A stretch of 64,000 nt of DNA from an uncultured Polaribacter sp. (GCF_947501385.1 NZ_CANMVP010000012.1:1-64000); one strand, 5' to 3'. Counted from the stretch's first letter, positions 15,367 to 25,142 are shown. Notes: generated by a model from the letters alone, not told the origin. Made by a program: numbers and translations.

Positions 15367-16404
15367 TTAAGAAACCAATTTATTCACTTTTTTATTCATC
15401 ACTAAAAACCAAAGTGGCGGAATCAATGAAAGTAACATCATTCCAGGATATCCTGTAGGCATTTGCGGACTTTCAGGAAGAGATTTTAACAACTGGTAAT
15501 GTTTTGCCCCATTGTAGTGGTGGTCTGAGTGTCTACTCAAATTAAACAAAAAAGCTTGCCCTATTTGATGGTCGGAATTCCAAGAATGATTCCTTTTTAC
15601 ACGTTCATAACGTCCGTGTTCATTCTTTTTTCTTAGCAAACCATAATGTTCAATATAATTAACGGTTTCTAAAAGTAGAATGCCCGCAATTGCAGCTGCT
15701 AGAAATGCAAGTGTCACAAACATTCCATAAAACAGGAAAATAGTAGCAATAAAAATAACAGTACAAATACTATAAATAACCATCCTGTTTTGATGGTGAA
15801 GCCAGCCTCTTTCTAAACTTTTCATCCGTTTATTTTCTATATTCCAAGCTTGAAAATAGCTGGTAATATGAGAGCGAATCCAAAAGGTAAAAATCCATTC
15901 ATTTTTTCTTGCAGTAGCAGCATCATTAGGGGTTGCAACATTGTAATGGTGCCCACCATTATGATATGGTAAAAAATGAGTGTTTAGTGAAGTTAATAAT
16001 AATATTTCACCAATAAACTCATCAACTCTATTGTTTCTATGTCCTAATTCATGCCCTACATTAATACCCATCACACCACATAAAATACCCATTCCTAAAA
16101 TTCTACCAACCATTTCAAAAGTTTCTAAACCAGGTTCTTGGATGTATTTAAAAAATAGCAGTAGAAAGACAATTTGAATCGGTAAAGTTCCATACAATAA
16201 ATAGGTGTAGAGTTTGTTTTTTTTCTCTTTATTTTCTTCTTCTTTTGTGAAGTTGTTCTTATTTGGCTTTACAAAAAATTCTAAAAGAGGGATAAAGCCA
16301 AATACAAAAATGATGGGTAAAAATGTAAGCCATCCTTTATTTGTAAAAGAAATAAATACAGTGATTGGTAAAATTAAGATCGCAAAGTATTTTAAAGCTT
16401 TCAT
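15367..16404 (-). CDS. AlkB-type alkane 1-monooxygenase / membrane fatty acid hydroxylase-like
   Basis: Integral-membrane non-heme di-iron enzyme (345 residues, about 6 helices). The histidine boxes of the AlkB/desaturase superfamily are complete: HELGH at 118-122, HNGGHH at 148-153 and HSDHH at 292-296, plus NYIEHYGL, the motif specific to AlkB alkane hydroxylases. It would hydroxylate the terminal carbon of medium-chain alkanes using O2 and a rubredoxin electron donor. No rubredoxin gene is adjacent, so the natural substrate in this organism is uncertain. Last gene of a minus-strand run with the pseudouridine synthase 30 bases upstream. Confidence 0.85.
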   Translation of the reverse strand: MKALKYFAILILPITVFISFTNKGWLTFLPIIFVFGFIPLLEFFVKPNKNNFTKEEENKEKKNKLYTYLLYGTLPIQIVFLLLFFKYIQEPGLETFEMVGRILGMGILCGVMGINVGHELGHRNNRVDEFIGEILLLTSLNTHFLPYHNGGHHYNVATPNDAATARKNEWIFTFWIRSHITSYFQAWNIENKRMKSLERGWLHHQNRMVIYSICTVIFIATIFLFYGMFVTLAFLAAAIAGILLLETVNYIEHYGLLRKKNEHGRYERVKRNHSWNSDHQIGQAFLFNLSRHSDHHYNGAKHYQLLKSLPESPQMPTGYPGMMLLSLIPPLWFLVMNKKVNKLVS

Positions 16405-16434
16405 TTAGAGTTATTAATTTTCTAAAGATAGCAT

Positions 16435-17121
16435 TTAGTTACAAGCGTTCCAAATAATATCTTTTGGGGTAGGTGCAACAATGGCTATTTCTTCTTTAGA
16501 AACAGGATGCGTAAAGTTGATTTTTCTTGCATGTAAACTAATGCTTCCGTCTTTGTTAGAACGTGGAAAACCATATTTTAAATCTCCTTTTATGGGACTG
16601 CCAATATGTGATAATTGTGTTCTTATTTGATGATGTCTTCCTGTTTCTAAATCAATTTCAACCAAAGAATAGTTCTCTAGTTTTTTAATGATTTTATAAT
16701 GTAGAATTGCTTTTTTACTGCCTTCAATTTCTTTTTTATAAACAAAAGACTTATTTTTTTTGGTGTCCTTTTTTAAGAAATGATCTAAGGTGTCTGAAGA
16801 TTTTTTTGGGATACTTTTTATAAGTGCCCAATATGTTTTTTTAATTGTTTTTTCACGAAGCATTTTGTTTAATCGCTCTAAAGCTTTAGAGGTTCTTGCA
16901 AAAATTACAATACCAGAAGTGGGTCTGTCTAATCGATGAACGGTTCCTATAAAAACATTCCCAGGTTTTTTGTATTTATCCTTTACATATTCTTTTACAA
17001 CATCACTTAAAGGTTTGTCGCCAGTTTTATCACCCTGAGTAAGATCACCCGCTCTTTTATTTACAATAATAATATGATTGTCTTCAAATAAAACCTGTAA
17101 ATTTTCTTTAGTTGATTGCAT
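16435..17121 (-). CDS. RluA-family RNA pseudouridine synthase
   Basis: Converts uridine to pseudouridine in rRNA or tRNA; the exact site cannot be deduced. 228 residues, catalytic domain only, with no S4 domain. The catalytic Asp65 is in GTVHRLDRPTSGIVIFA; LVEIDLETGRHHQIRTQL near 155-172 and a C-terminal LHARKINFTHPV are standard RluA-family motifs. In Bacteroidota this short form commonly lies next to engB, as here. Gap to engB 32 bases. Confidence 0.9.
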   Translation of the reverse strand: MQSTKENLQVLFEDNHIIIVNKRAGDLTQGDKTGDKPLSDVVKEYVKDKYKKPGNVFIGTVHRLDRPTSGIVIFARTSKALERLNKMLREKTIKKTYWALIKSIPKKSSDTLDHFLKKDTKKNKSFVYKKEIEGSKKAILHYKIIKKLENYSLVEIDLETGRHHQIRTQLSHIGSPIKGDLKYGFPRSNKDGSISLHARKINFTHPVSKEEIAIVAPTPKDIIWNACN

Positions 17122-17153
17122 TTATAGGTGTTTAAAAGTAAAATTGAAGTTCA

Positions 17154-17765
17154 TTATTTAAAATCTTTGGCAACATCTTCATTTACACCGTCAATGAATT
17201 CTAAAAACTCTTTTCTACCTAAACCTGTGGAAGAAGAGGTTAAGAATGTTATTGGTAAAGTTTCCCAAGTGTTTAAAAGTTTCTTTTTGTAAGAGGTAAT
17301 TTGTTTGTTTATTTTAGAGCTTCCTAATTTATCTGCTTTGGTAAAAACAAGGCAAAACGGAATCTTATTCTCTCCTAAAAACTGCATAAATTCTAGATCT
17401 ATTTTTTGAGGATCGTGTCTAGAATCAATCAACACAAATGTGCAAACTAACTGCTCTCTTTCTTTAAAATAGTTTTCTATAAAGTACTGAAAAATGGTTC
17501 TTTTCTTTTTAGAAATTTGCGCATAACCATAACCGGGTAGATCGACTAAAAACCACTCTTCATTTATTTTAAAATGATTAATCAACTGGGTTTTTCCTGG
17601 TTTTCCAGAAATTTTAGCCAAATCTTTACGCTCCATTAACATGTTAATTAATGAAGATTTTCCCACATTAGAACGTCCTATAAAAGCGTATTCTGGTATT
17701 CTGTCTTTGGGTGCATTGATAACATTACTGTTACTCATTACAAATTCTGCAGATCTAATTTTCAT
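17154..17765 (-). CDS. engB: ribosome biogenesis GTP-binding protein EngB/YsxC
   Basis: Essential small GTPase for large ribosomal subunit assembly. All G motifs are visible in the 203 residues: P-loop GRSNVGKSSL at 30-39, switch region GKTQLINHF, G3 DLPGYGYA, G4 TKADK near 141-145 and G5 SSSTGLG. Length is standard. It starts 5 bases after the hydrolase gene, in the same minus-strand operon. Confidence 0.95.
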   Translation of the reverse strand: MKIRSAEFVMSNSNVINAPKDRIPEYAFIGRSNVGKSSLINMLMERKDLAKISGKPGKTQLINHFKINEEWFLVDLPGYGYAQISKKKRTIFQYFIENYFKEREQLVCTFVLIDSRHDPQKIDLEFMQFLGENKIPFCLVFTKADKLGSSKINKQITSYKKKLLNTWETLPITFLTSSSTGLGRKEFLEFIDGVNEDVAKDFK

Positions 17766-17770
17766 AAGAA

Positions 17771-18535
17771 TTAAAGCTTTCTATCTGTAAACCATTTGTG
17801 CAATATGGTGTTGAATTCTTCAGGTCTTTCCATCATTGCAGCGTGCCCGCATTTATCAATCCAAAATAAATCTGAATCAGGTAAAAGTTTATGAAAATCT
17901 TCAGCAACTTCTGGTGGTGTAACATTGTCTTGTTTTCCCCAAATTAAACAAGTTGGTTGTGTCATTTCAGGAATATCATTTGCCATATTATGTCTAATGG
18001 CACTTTTTGCAATAGATAAAGTTCTAATCACAGCACTTCTATCATTTACAATTTTAAAAACATCATCAACCATTTCCTTTGTTCCAATTTCTGGATCGTA
18101 AAAAACATCCTTCGTTTTTTGTTCAATATATTCGTAGTTTCCTCTTTTTGGAAAACTATCTCCCATTGCTTTTTCGTATAAGCCAGAACTACCTGTTAAT
18201 ACCAAGGCATTCACTTTTTCTGGATAGTGTTTTGTAAAATATAAACCAATATGACCGCCTAAAGAGTTTCCTAATAAAATGGCCTTGTTTAGTTCTTTAT
18301 ACTCCATAAATTCCTTTAGAAACGAAGCTAAGTTTTTAACGTTTGTTTTTAAAAGTGGAAGAGAATACAATGGCAATTCAGGAATTAAAACATGGTAACC
18401 ATTTTCAGAAAAGTGAGTAAACGTTTTTCCGAAGTTACTCAAAGCACCCATTAGCCCGTGTAAAACAATTATTGCAGGCCCTTTTCCTGATTCTGCGTAT
18501 GTAAATTTTCCTTCCGTTTTTAACGTTTCAGTCAT
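17771..18535 (-). CDS. alpha/beta hydrolase
   Basis: Alpha/beta-hydrolase fold enzyme of 254 residues. The oxyanion segment VLHGLMGALSNF is at 24-35, the nucleophile elbow GNSLGG holds Ser91, the acid is in LIWGKQDNVTPPEV and the catalytic His is in DKCGHAAMMERPE near 235. Such proteins hydrolyse small esters; no substrate can be assigned. First gene of the minus-strand operon with engB and the RluA-family gene. Confidence 0.85.
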   Translation of the reverse strand: MTETLKTEGKFTYAESGKGPAIIVLHGLMGALSNFGKTFTHFSENGYHVLIPELPLYSLPLLKTNVKNLASFLKEFMEYKELNKAILLGNSLGGHIGLYFTKHYPEKVNALVLTGSSGLYEKAMGDSFPKRGNYEYIEQKTKDVFYDPEIGTKEMVDDVFKIVNDRSAVIRTLSIAKSAIRHNMANDIPEMTQPTCLIWGKQDNVTPPEVAEDFHKLLPDSDLFWIDKCGHAAMMERPEEFNTILHKWFTDRKL

Positions 18536-18559
18536 CGTTCAATTCGTTTTACTTAAACG

Positions 18560-18567
18560 CAAATGTA
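18560..18567 (-). promoter_or_regulatory. -7 box of the hydrolase-engB operon
   Basis: On the minus strand this reads TACATTTG (TAnnTTTG), 25 bases from the hydrolase ATG, the same spacing as at ilvE. Confidence 0.5.
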
Positions 18568-18670
18568 ATTCTTTTTTATAACATATATAACGTTTTCGTA
18601 AATCACTATAAGTCAATTTCTAAGGGCGAAATGAGCCGAAATACCTTGAAAAAGCAATTACTTATCAACA

Positions 18671-18715
18671 ATGTGGTAAAAAGTGGTAAAAAGTGGTAAA
18701 ATTTATATATTTTTG
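18671..18715 (+). promoter_or_regulatory. MraZ operator (three 10-bp repeats) and -7 box of the dcw cluster
   Basis: Three head-to-tail decamers ATGTGGTAAA, AAGTGGTAAA, AAGTGGTAAA fill 18671-18700. They contain the (A)AAGTGG core known as the MraZ box from Mollicutes, spaced one helical turn apart as in known mraZ operators. Only 7 bases downstream lies TATTTTTG (18708-18715), a TAnnTTTG -7 box. The repeats cover the -33 region, so bound MraZ would block RNA polymerase. This predicts autorepression of the whole cluster. Confidence 0.8.
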
Positions 18716-18740
18716 ATGTTACATTAAGATTCAAGAAAAA

Positions 18741-19208
18741 GTGATCAACCTAATTGGTACATATGAATGCAAGGCAGATGCAAAGGGTAGAGTGATGTTT
18801 TCATCGGCTCTAAAAAAGCAACTGCAACCCATTTTAAATGAGGGTTTTATTATAAAGCGAGCAGTTTTTCAGCCTTGTCTTGAGTTGTATTCTATGGAAG
18901 AATGGAACTTAATGATGCAGAAGATTAATAAACTGAACAAGTTTGTTAAAAAGAATAATGATTTTATAAGAAGGTTTACTGCTGGTGTAAAAATAGTTGA
19001 ATTTGATGCAGCAGGAAGAGTTTTAATTCCGAAAGATTTAAGTGAATTTGCAGGAATTAAAAAACAGGTTGTATTGTCATCTGCAGTAAATATTATTGAA
19101 ATTTGGGACAAAGACAACTACGAAAAAGCCATTGATGACGCTGCTTTAGATTTTGCAGATTTGGCTGAAGAAGTAATGGGAAATACAGAATTCGATGAAT
19201 TATCATAG
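18741..19208 (+). CDS. mraZ: division/cell wall cluster transcriptional repressor MraZ
   Basis: DNA-binding regulator of the dcw cluster (155 residues), built of two AbrB/SpoVT-like domains with the DxxGR motifs: CKADAKGRVMFSS near 10-22 and EFDAAGRVLIPKDL near 86-99. Ring-forming, binds tandem repeats in its own promoter, which are visible at 18671-18700. The start is GTG at 18741. It overlaps rsmH by 14 bases (different frame), so translation is coupled. Confidence 0.94.
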   Translation: MINLIGTYECKADAKGRVMFSSALKKQLQPILNEGFIIKRAVFQPCLELYSMEEWNLMMQKINKLNKFVKKNNDFIRRFTAGVKIVEFDAAGRVLIPKDLSEFAGIKKQVVLSSAVNIIEIWDKDNYEKAIDDAALDFADLAEEVMGNTEFDELS

Positions 19209-20094
19209 TCCGGTTTTATTAAAAGAAAGCGTAGATGCTTTGGCTATTAAAGAAGATGGCATTTATGTAGATGTTACGTTTGGTGGTGGAGGTCATTCTA
19301 GAGAAATTTTAAGTAGGCTTGGAGAAAATGGAAGGTTGTTTGGGTTTGATCAAGATCCGGATGCTTTAGAGAATGCAATTGATGATGAGCGTTTTACATT
19401 GATTCCAGAAAATTTTAGGTATCTCTCAAGATTTTTAAGATTTCATGGCGTAAGAAAAGTAGACGGAGTATTAGCAGATTTGGGAGTTTCTTCGCATCAA
19501 TTTGATGAAGCAGAAAGAGGGTTTTCAATTCGTTTTGATGGTGATTTAGATATGAGGATGAATCAGAAATCTAAAATATCAGCCAAAGAAATTATCAGTA
19601 GTTATTCTGAAGAAAAATTGGCAGAAATATTGTTTTTATATGGAGAATTAAGAAACTCTAGAAACATCGCAAAAACAATAGTAGAAAAAAGACAAGAAGA
19701 AAAAATTGAAACCAGTTTTCAGCTGAAAGAAGTCTTACAGCGGTATTTACCAAAAGCAAAAGAACATAAAATATTAGCACAAATATTTCAAGCCATTAGA
19801 ATTGAAGTAAATGAAGAATTAGATGTTTTAAAAGAATTTTTAGAACAAATCCCAAGTTTATTAACTGCTGAAGGAAGGCTAAGTGTCATTTCTTATCATT
19901 CATTAGAAGATAGATTAGTCAAAAGATTTATAAGAACTGGCTTGTTTAAAGGTGAGTTAGAAAAAGACATGTTTGGTAGATCTAATGAGCCGTTAAGGAA
20001 AGTTGGAAAACTAATTATTCCCAATCCTGAAGAAATAAAAATAAATAATAGATCTAGAAGTGCAAAATTAAGAATTGCAACATTAAATAATTAG
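19195..20094 (+). CDS. rsmH: 16S rRNA (cytosine1402-N4)-methyltransferase
   Basis: RsmH (MraW) methylates C1402 of 16S rRNA at the decoding centre. 299 residues. N-terminal MNYHSPVLLKESVDAL; the SAM-binding motif DVTFGGGGHSREIL is at 26-39; DGVLADLGVSSHQFD near 88-102; the C-terminal VISYHSLEDRLVKRF is diagnostic. It starts inside the mraZ 3' end and is followed by ftsL after one base. Confidence 0.95.
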   Translation: MNYHSPVLLKESVDALAIKEDGIYVDVTFGGGGHSREILSRLGENGRLFGFDQDPDALENAIDDERFTLIPENFRYLSRFLRFHGVRKVDGVLADLGVSSHQFDEAERGFSIRFDGDLDMRMNQKSKISAKEIISSYSEEKLAEILFLYGELRNSRNIAKTIVEKRQEEKIETSFQLKEVLQRYLPKAKEHKILAQIFQAIRIEVNEELDVLKEFLEQIPSLLTAEGRLSVISYHSLEDRLVKRFIRTGLFKGELEKDMFGRSNEPLRKVGKLIIPNPEEIKINNRSRSAKLRIATLNN

Positions 20095-20095
20095 A

Positions 20096-20425
20096 ATGTC
20101 TAAAATTAAAAAAGGTGTATATGGTTTTCTTAGAGGAAGTTTCCTTACAGACGAATCTGCCTTTAAAAATTGGCGCATTATCATCTTCATCGTTGCGCTA
20201 CTCTTAATAATGATTTCTATGGGGCATAGCGCAGAGAAAAAAGTATATAAAATATCTGAACTAAATAAGCTAAAAAGAGAATTAAGAGCAGAGTATGTAG
20301 ATACAGGTACTATTTTAATGAGAATGAAAATGGAATCTAATATTAGAACAAAAGCTAAAAAAAGAGGTTTAAAACCTTCTGCAACCCCACCAAAGAAAAT
20401 AAAAGTAACTTATAAAAACGACTAA
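20096..20425 (+). CDS. FtsL-like cell division protein
   Basis: Short bitopic membrane protein (109 residues): cytoplasmic basic N-terminus, one transmembrane helix at about 25-43 (WRIIIFIVALLLIMISMGH), then a periplasmic coiled-coil-like stretch (KKVYKISELNKLKRELRAEY) and a basic tail. Position between rsmH and ftsI and this layout match FtsL, which links FtsQ/FtsB to the septal synthase FtsWI. Sequence conservation of FtsL is always low, so the call rests on position and topology. Confidence 0.82.
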   Translation: MSKIKKGVYGFLRGSFLTDESAFKNWRIIIFIVALLLIMISMGHSAEKKVYKISELNKLKRELRAEYVDTGTILMRMKMESNIRTKAKKRGLKPSATPPKKIKVTYKND

Positions 20426-20427
20426 AA

Positions 20428-22443
20428 TTGGCAACTCACAAAAAAAGCATCCTTACTAAATTCTACTTGGTTGCGGCTTTTATGACCTTGTTTTTGTTGG
20501 CTATTATTTTTAGAGTTATCAATCTTCAATATGTTCAAGGAGATGCGTATAGAAAATTAGCAGAAGAACTTACCGTTAGACAAGATACCATTTATGCAAA
20601 CAAAGGAAATGTCTATGCTGCAGATGGTAATTTGCTGGCTACTTCTATGTCTAAATTCAATATTTATATGGATTTGGTTACAGTAGATAGCCAAATATTT
20701 GAAGAAAATATTGTTGAATTGTCTAAAGAACTCTCAAAATTATTAGGGCGTTCAGCTAAGTACCATCAGACAAGATTAAGAAAAGCTAAAAATAAGAAAA
20801 GAAGGTACTTTTTAATTGCTAGAAATATCGGGTATACAGATTATTTAAAGATGAAAACATTTCCAATTTTTAAATTGGGAGTATATAAAGGTGGCTTTAT
20901 TGCAAAACATAGAACCGAGCGTGCGCACCCAATTGGTAAAATTGCAGAAAGAACCATTGGTTATGATGATTTTAGAGGTGAAGCAGGTATAGAAGGTGCT
21001 TTTGCAGATTATATGCAGGGTGAAAATGGTTTGCGTTGGGAACAGAAAATTGCAAAGAACCAGTGGAAGCCTATTAGCGATTTTAATGAAAAAGAACCCA
21101 TTGATGGTCATGATATTATTACAACTATTGATGTAAATATTCAGGACATAACCCATCATGCATTGCTAAGAAAGTTAGAATATTTTGAAGCAGATCATGG
21201 TTGTGCAGTGGTGATGGAAACGGCAACAGGAGAAATCAAAGCAATTTCTAATTTGGGTAGAACTTCAAAAGGAAAATATTACGAAAAAAGAAATTATGCC
21301 GTTTGGGAAAGTCATGAGCCTGGATCTACTTTTAAGTTGGCAAGTTTAATGGCGGCTTTAGATGATAAAATGATTGATACTTCTACCGTTGTAGATACAG
21401 AAAAAGGTAGAATTTTTATTCATGGTTCTAAAGTGGAAGATTCTCACAGAGGCGGTTATGGAAAAATCTCTGCGGCGAGAGCTTTTGAGGTTTCTTCTAA
21501 TGTGGGTATTGTGAAATTAATTAAAAAGCATTACGATCATCAACCAGAAAAATTTATTGAGAAATTAGAATTGTACGGATTTACAAATCCCATCGGTTTC
21601 TCAATTAAAGGAGAAGGAAAGCCTGTAGTGCCAAAGCCTTCAGATAAAAGGTGGAACAAAATTTCTTTAGAATGGATGTCTTGGGGCTATGGAATTTCTA
21701 TTACACCAATGCAAACCCTAATGTTTTACAACGCCGTTGCAAATAATGGAGTGATGGTAAAGCCAAGGTTTATTAAAGAATTAAGAAGACAAGATAAAAC
21801 AGAAAAAGTGTTTGAAACTATTGTTGTGAATCCGAAAATTGCTTCTGATGAGACCTTGAGTAAAATTAGAAAAGTAATGGAAAATGTAGTTGTTAGAGGA
21901 ACTGCAGATAATATTTATTCCCCTAATTTTTCAATGGCAGGAAAAACAGGAACCGCAAAAAAGTTTTTACAAAAACATACAGATGAAGATGGTAAAACCG
22001 TAGCTGCTGGGTATTCTAATAAACATTATGTGGCTTCATTTGCAGGGTTTTTTCCAGCAGAGAGTCCTAAATATACTTGTATTGTGGTGATTCACGATCC
22101 TAAAAAGGAAAAAGGATATTATGGCGCAACCGTTGCTGGACCTGTCTTTAAAGAAATTGCTCAAAAAATTTATACTACAACGCCCATAGACAATCAATCT
22201 GTAAACGATAAAGTTGACTTTGAAGAAATTCAAAAGGAATATTTAAAATATGATAAAAACCTAAGTAAAAATTATACAGAGATTCCGAATGTAAAAGGAA
22301 TGTCTGGTATGGATGCTTTGTCTCTTTTAGAAAATATTGGTTTAAAAGTAAAAATTTCTGGAGTGGGTAGAGTGGAATCTCAATCTCTAAAAAAAGGAGA
22401 GAAGCTAGAAAAAGGAAAAACAATCACATTAAAATTATCATAG
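20428..22443 (+). CDS. ftsI: septal peptidoglycan transpeptidase FtsI (PBP3) with PASTA domain
   Basis: Class B penicillin-binding protein (671 residues) that cross-links septal peptidoglycan. One N-terminal transmembrane helix (about 13-32), a PBP dimerisation domain, then the transpeptidase with SxxK at Ser300-Lys303 (GSTFK), an SSN motif near 357 and KTGT near 507. A single C-terminal PASTA domain (about 610-671, IPNVKGMSGMDALSLLENIG) is present, as is usual in this phylum. The start is TTG, two bases after ftsL. murE starts one base after its stop. Confidence 0.95.
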   Translation: MATHKKSILTKFYLVAAFMTLFLLAIIFRVINLQYVQGDAYRKLAEELTVRQDTIYANKGNVYAADGNLLATSMSKFNIYMDLVTVDSQIFEENIVELSKELSKLLGRSAKYHQTRLRKAKNKKRRYFLIARNIGYTDYLKMKTFPIFKLGVYKGGFIAKHRTERAHPIGKIAERTIGYDDFRGEAGIEGAFADYMQGENGLRWEQKIAKNQWKPISDFNEKEPIDGHDIITTIDVNIQDITHHALLRKLEYFEADHGCAVVMETATGEIKAISNLGRTSKGKYYEKRNYAVWESHEPGSTFKLASLMAALDDKMIDTSTVVDTEKGRIFIHGSKVEDSHRGGYGKISAARAFEVSSNVGIVKLIKKHYDHQPEKFIEKLELYGFTNPIGFSIKGEGKPVVPKPSDKRWNKISLEWMSWGYGISITPMQTLMFYNAVANNGVMVKPRFIKELRRQDKTEKVFETIVVNPKIASDETLSKIRKVMENVVVRGTADNIYSPNFSMAGKTGTAKKFLQKHTDEDGKTVAAGYSNKHYVASFAGFFPAESPKYTCIVVIHDPKKEKGYYGATVAGPVFKEIAQKIYTTTPIDNQSVNDKVDFEEIQKEYLKYDKNLSKNYTEIPNVKGMSGMDALSLLENIGLKVKISGVGRVESQSLKKGEKLEKGKTITLKLS

Positions 22444-22444
22444 T

Positions 22445-23908
22445 CTGAAGAATTTAAAAGACATATTGTATAAAGTAGCGATTACCAAAGTATTTGGTAC
22501 AACAGCTATTGCTATAAAAAACCTTGTTTTCGACTCAAGAAAAGTTGAAGAAAAGGATGTTTTTGTCGCACAAAAAGGACTTTCTGTAGATGGTCATTTA
22601 TATATCGAGAAAGCGATAGATTTAGGGGCAATTGTAATTATTTGTGAAGATTTCCCCAAAAATAAAAAAGAAGGAGTTACATATATTCAAGTAGCCAATG
22701 CAAATATTGCTTTGGCAATTATGGCTTCTAATTTTTATGATAATCCTTCTGCTAAAATACCTTTGGTGGGTATTACGGGTACAAATGGTAAAACCACCAT
22801 TGCTTCACTTTTGTATCAATTATTTAAAAAAGCAGGTTATAAAGTTGGTTTACTTTCTACAGTAAAAATTATGGTTGATGACGCTGAGTTTAAAGCAACA
22901 CACACCACTCCAGATTCGGTAAAAATTAATTTTTATTTAGATAAAATGGTTGAAGCGGGTGTAGACTTTTGTTTTATGGAAGTGAGTTCTCACGGAATTC
23001 ATCAAAAAAGAACAGAAGGACTAACATTTGCTGGCGGAATTTTCACCAATCTTTCTCACGATCATTTAGATTACCATGAAACGTTTGCGGAATATAGAAA
23101 TGTAAAAAAACAGTTTTTCGATTCGTTGCCAAAATCAGCTTTTGCGTTGACAAATATCGACGATAAAAATGGCAACTTTATGTTGCAAAATACCAAAGCA
23201 AAGAAGAAAACCTATGCTTTAAAAACCTTGGCAGATTTTAAAGTGAAGATTTTAGAAAAACAAATCTCTGGAACTTTAATTTCTGTGTATGGAATTGAGG
23301 TTTGGACAAAATTAATAGGTGTTTTCAATATGTACAATGTAACGGCAATTATTGGAACTGCAGCACTATTAGGCTTAGGAAAAATAGAAGTGCTAACTAT
23401 TATTAGTGAGCTAGAAAGTGTAAGTGGACGATTTGAATATGTAATTTCTAAAAACGGAATTACGGCAATTGTAGACTATGCACACACGCCAGATGCGCTA
23501 AAAAATGTGCTGGAAACTATTAACGATATCAGAACAGGAAATGAAAAAGTGATTACGGTTGTAGGTTGTGGAGGAGATAGGGATAAAACCAAAAGGCCAA
23601 AAATGGCGCACATCGCTTCTCAGTTAAGTACTCAAGCAATTTTTACATCAGACAACCCGAGAACAGAAAATCCGCAGACTATTTTAGACGAAATGGAAGT
23701 GGGTGTTTCACCAGAGAATTACAAAAAAACACTCACAGTTTTAGATAGAAAACAAGCCATTAAAACGGCATGTAAATTTTCTGAGTCTGGAGATATTTTA
23801 CTTATTGCAGGAAAAGGACATGAGAATTATCAAGAAATAGATGGAGTTCGTACTCATTTTGATGATTTAGAAGAAGTGAAAGACTGTTTCAATCAATTAA
23901 AAAATTAG
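22445..23908 (+). CDS. murE: UDP-MurNAc-L-Ala-D-Glu:meso-diaminopimelate ligase MurE
   Basis: ATP-dependent ligase adding the third stem-peptide residue. P-loop [10 protein letters not shown] near residues 109-118; HTTPDS in the substrate site; DYAHTPDAL near 343; the DNPRTENP motif near 402 indicates meso-diaminopimelate rather than lysine. The start needs care: the first usual start in frame is TTG at 22466 (LYKVAIT). The frame upstream reads CTG AAG AAT TTA AAA GAC ATA, i.e. (M)[12 protein letters not shown], which is how flavobacterial MurE proteins normally begin. I therefore place the start at CTG 22445, one base after the ftsI stop. Confidence 0.92.
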   Translation: MKNLKDILYKVAITKVFGTTAIAIKNLVFDSRKVEEKDVFVAQKGLSVDGHLYIEKAIDLGAIVIICEDFPKNKKEGVTYIQVANANIALAIMASNFYDNPSAKIPLVGITGTNGKTTIASLLYQLFKKAGYKVGLLSTVKIMVDDAEFKATHTTPDSVKINFYLDKMVEAGVDFCFMEVSSHGIHQKRTEGLTFAGGIFTNLSHDHLDYHETFAEYRNVKKQFFDSLPKSAFALTNIDDKNGNFMLQNTKAKKKTYALKTLADFKVKILEKQISGTLISVYGIEVWTKLIGVFNMYNVTAIIGTAALLGLGKIEVLTIISELESVSGRFEYVISKNGITAIVDYAHTPDALKNVLETINDIRTGNEKVITVVGCGGDRDKTKRPKMAHIASQLSTQAIFTSDNPRTENPQTILDEMEVGVSPENYKKTLTVLDRKQAIKTACKFSESGDILLIAGKGHENYQEIDGVRTHFDDLEEVKDCFNQLKN

Positions 23909-23913
23909 TAAGA

Positions 23914-25140
23914 ATGCTATATTATTTATTTCAATATTTAGAAAGTCAATTTAGTTTTCCGGGAGCTAGTGTGTTTCAGTTTATCACTTTTAGAGCAGCA
24001 ACAGCTTTTATTTTATCATTATTAATTTCTACAATTTATGGTAAAAGAATTATCAATTTTTTAAGAAAACAACAAGTTGGTGAAACGGTTAGAGATTTAG
24101 GCTTAGATGGACAAAAACAAAAATCGGGTACACCAACAATGGGTGGAATCATCATCATCTTAGCAACTTTAATTCCAGTTTTATTATTAGCGAAGTTAGA
24201 TAATATCTATGTAATTATTTTAATCATCACTACCGTTTGGATGGGTTTGATAGGTTTTTTAGATGATTATATAAAAATATTTAAAAAAGACAAAGCAGGT
24301 TTAAAAGGAAAATTTAAAATTTTAGGACAAGTCGGTTTGGGAATCATTGTGGGTTCTATGTTATATTTTCATGACGATGTAACTATTAAAGAACAATTAC
24401 CTGTAGCAGAACAAATTGTTCAAGAAAATGGACGAACTAAAGTTTTTGGAGACGCTCATAAATCAACCAAAACTACAGTTCCGTTTTTAAAAGATAACGA
24501 ATTAGATTATTCAAAAGCATTCAACTTTTTAGGAGAAGGGTATGAGAAATATGGTTGGATTGTTTTCATTTTTGTAGTAGTTTTTATCGTGACAGGAATT
24601 TCTAACGGAGCCAATTTAACAGACGGAATTGATGGTTTAGCTGCGGGTACATCAGCAATTATGGTGTTAACACTTGCGGTTTTTGCTTGGGTTTCTGGAA
24701 ATATTGTGTTCGCAGATTATTTAGATGTCATGTTTATTCCAGATTCTGGAGAAATGACCGTTTTTATTCTTGCTTTTGCAGGCGCCTTGATTGGTTTTCT
24801 TTGGTACAATACCTATCCTGCTCAGGTTTTTATGGGAGATACAGGAAGTTTAACCATTGGTGGAATCATCGCAGTCATCGCAATTGCCATCAGAAAAGAA
24901 TTGTTGTTGCCAATTTTAGCGGGAATTTTTGTTGTTGAAAATCTATCTGTGATTCTGCAGGTTTCTTGGTTTAAATACACAAAAAAGAAATCTGGTGCGG
25001 GAAGAAGAATTTTTAGAATGTCGCCATTACATCATCATTATCAGAAATTAAGTTACCACGAAAGTAAAATAGTTGTCCGTTTTTGGATTGTAGGAATTCT
25101 ATTGGCAGTATTCACAATTGTTACATTGAAATTACGATAA
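23914..25140 (+). CDS. mraY: phospho-N-acetylmuramoyl-pentapeptide transferase MraY
   Basis: Integral-membrane enzyme (408 residues, about 10 helices) making lipid I from UDP-MurNAc-pentapeptide and undecaprenyl phosphate. Motifs: [10 protein letters not shown] near 71-80, GFLDDYIK near 114-121 with the Asp pair, [16 protein letters not shown] near 232-247 and the HHHYQ cluster near 370. A ~45-residue insert around 150-195, rich in charged residues, is longer than in E. coli MraY and typical of Bacteroidota. Starts five bases after murE. Confidence 0.95.
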   Translation: MLYYLFQYLESQFSFPGASVFQFITFRAATAFILSLLISTIYGKRIINFLRKQQVGETVRDLGLDGQKQKSGTPTMGGIIIILATLIPVLLLAKLDNIYVIILIITTVWMGLIGFLDDYIKIFKKDKAGLKGKFKILGQVGLGIIVGSMLYFHDDVTIKEQLPVAEQIVQENGRTKVFGDAHKSTKTTVPFLKDNELDYSKAFNFLGEGYEKYGWIVFIFVVVFIVTGISNGANLTDGIDGLAAGTSAIMVLTLAVFAWVSGNIVFADYLDVMFIPDSGEMTVFILAFAGALIGFLWYNTYPAQVFMGDTGSLTIGGIIAVIAIAIRKELLLPILAGIFVVENLSVILQVSWFKYTKKKSGAGRRIFRMSPLHHHYQKLSYHESKIVVRFWIVGILLAVFTIVTLKLR

Positions 25141-25142
25141 AA

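Noticed and set aside
18671..18700. CRISPR-like or plasmid iteron interpretation of the GTGGTAAA repeats
   Set aside because: Only three decamers, directly before mraZ and its -7 box; an MraZ operator explains them better.
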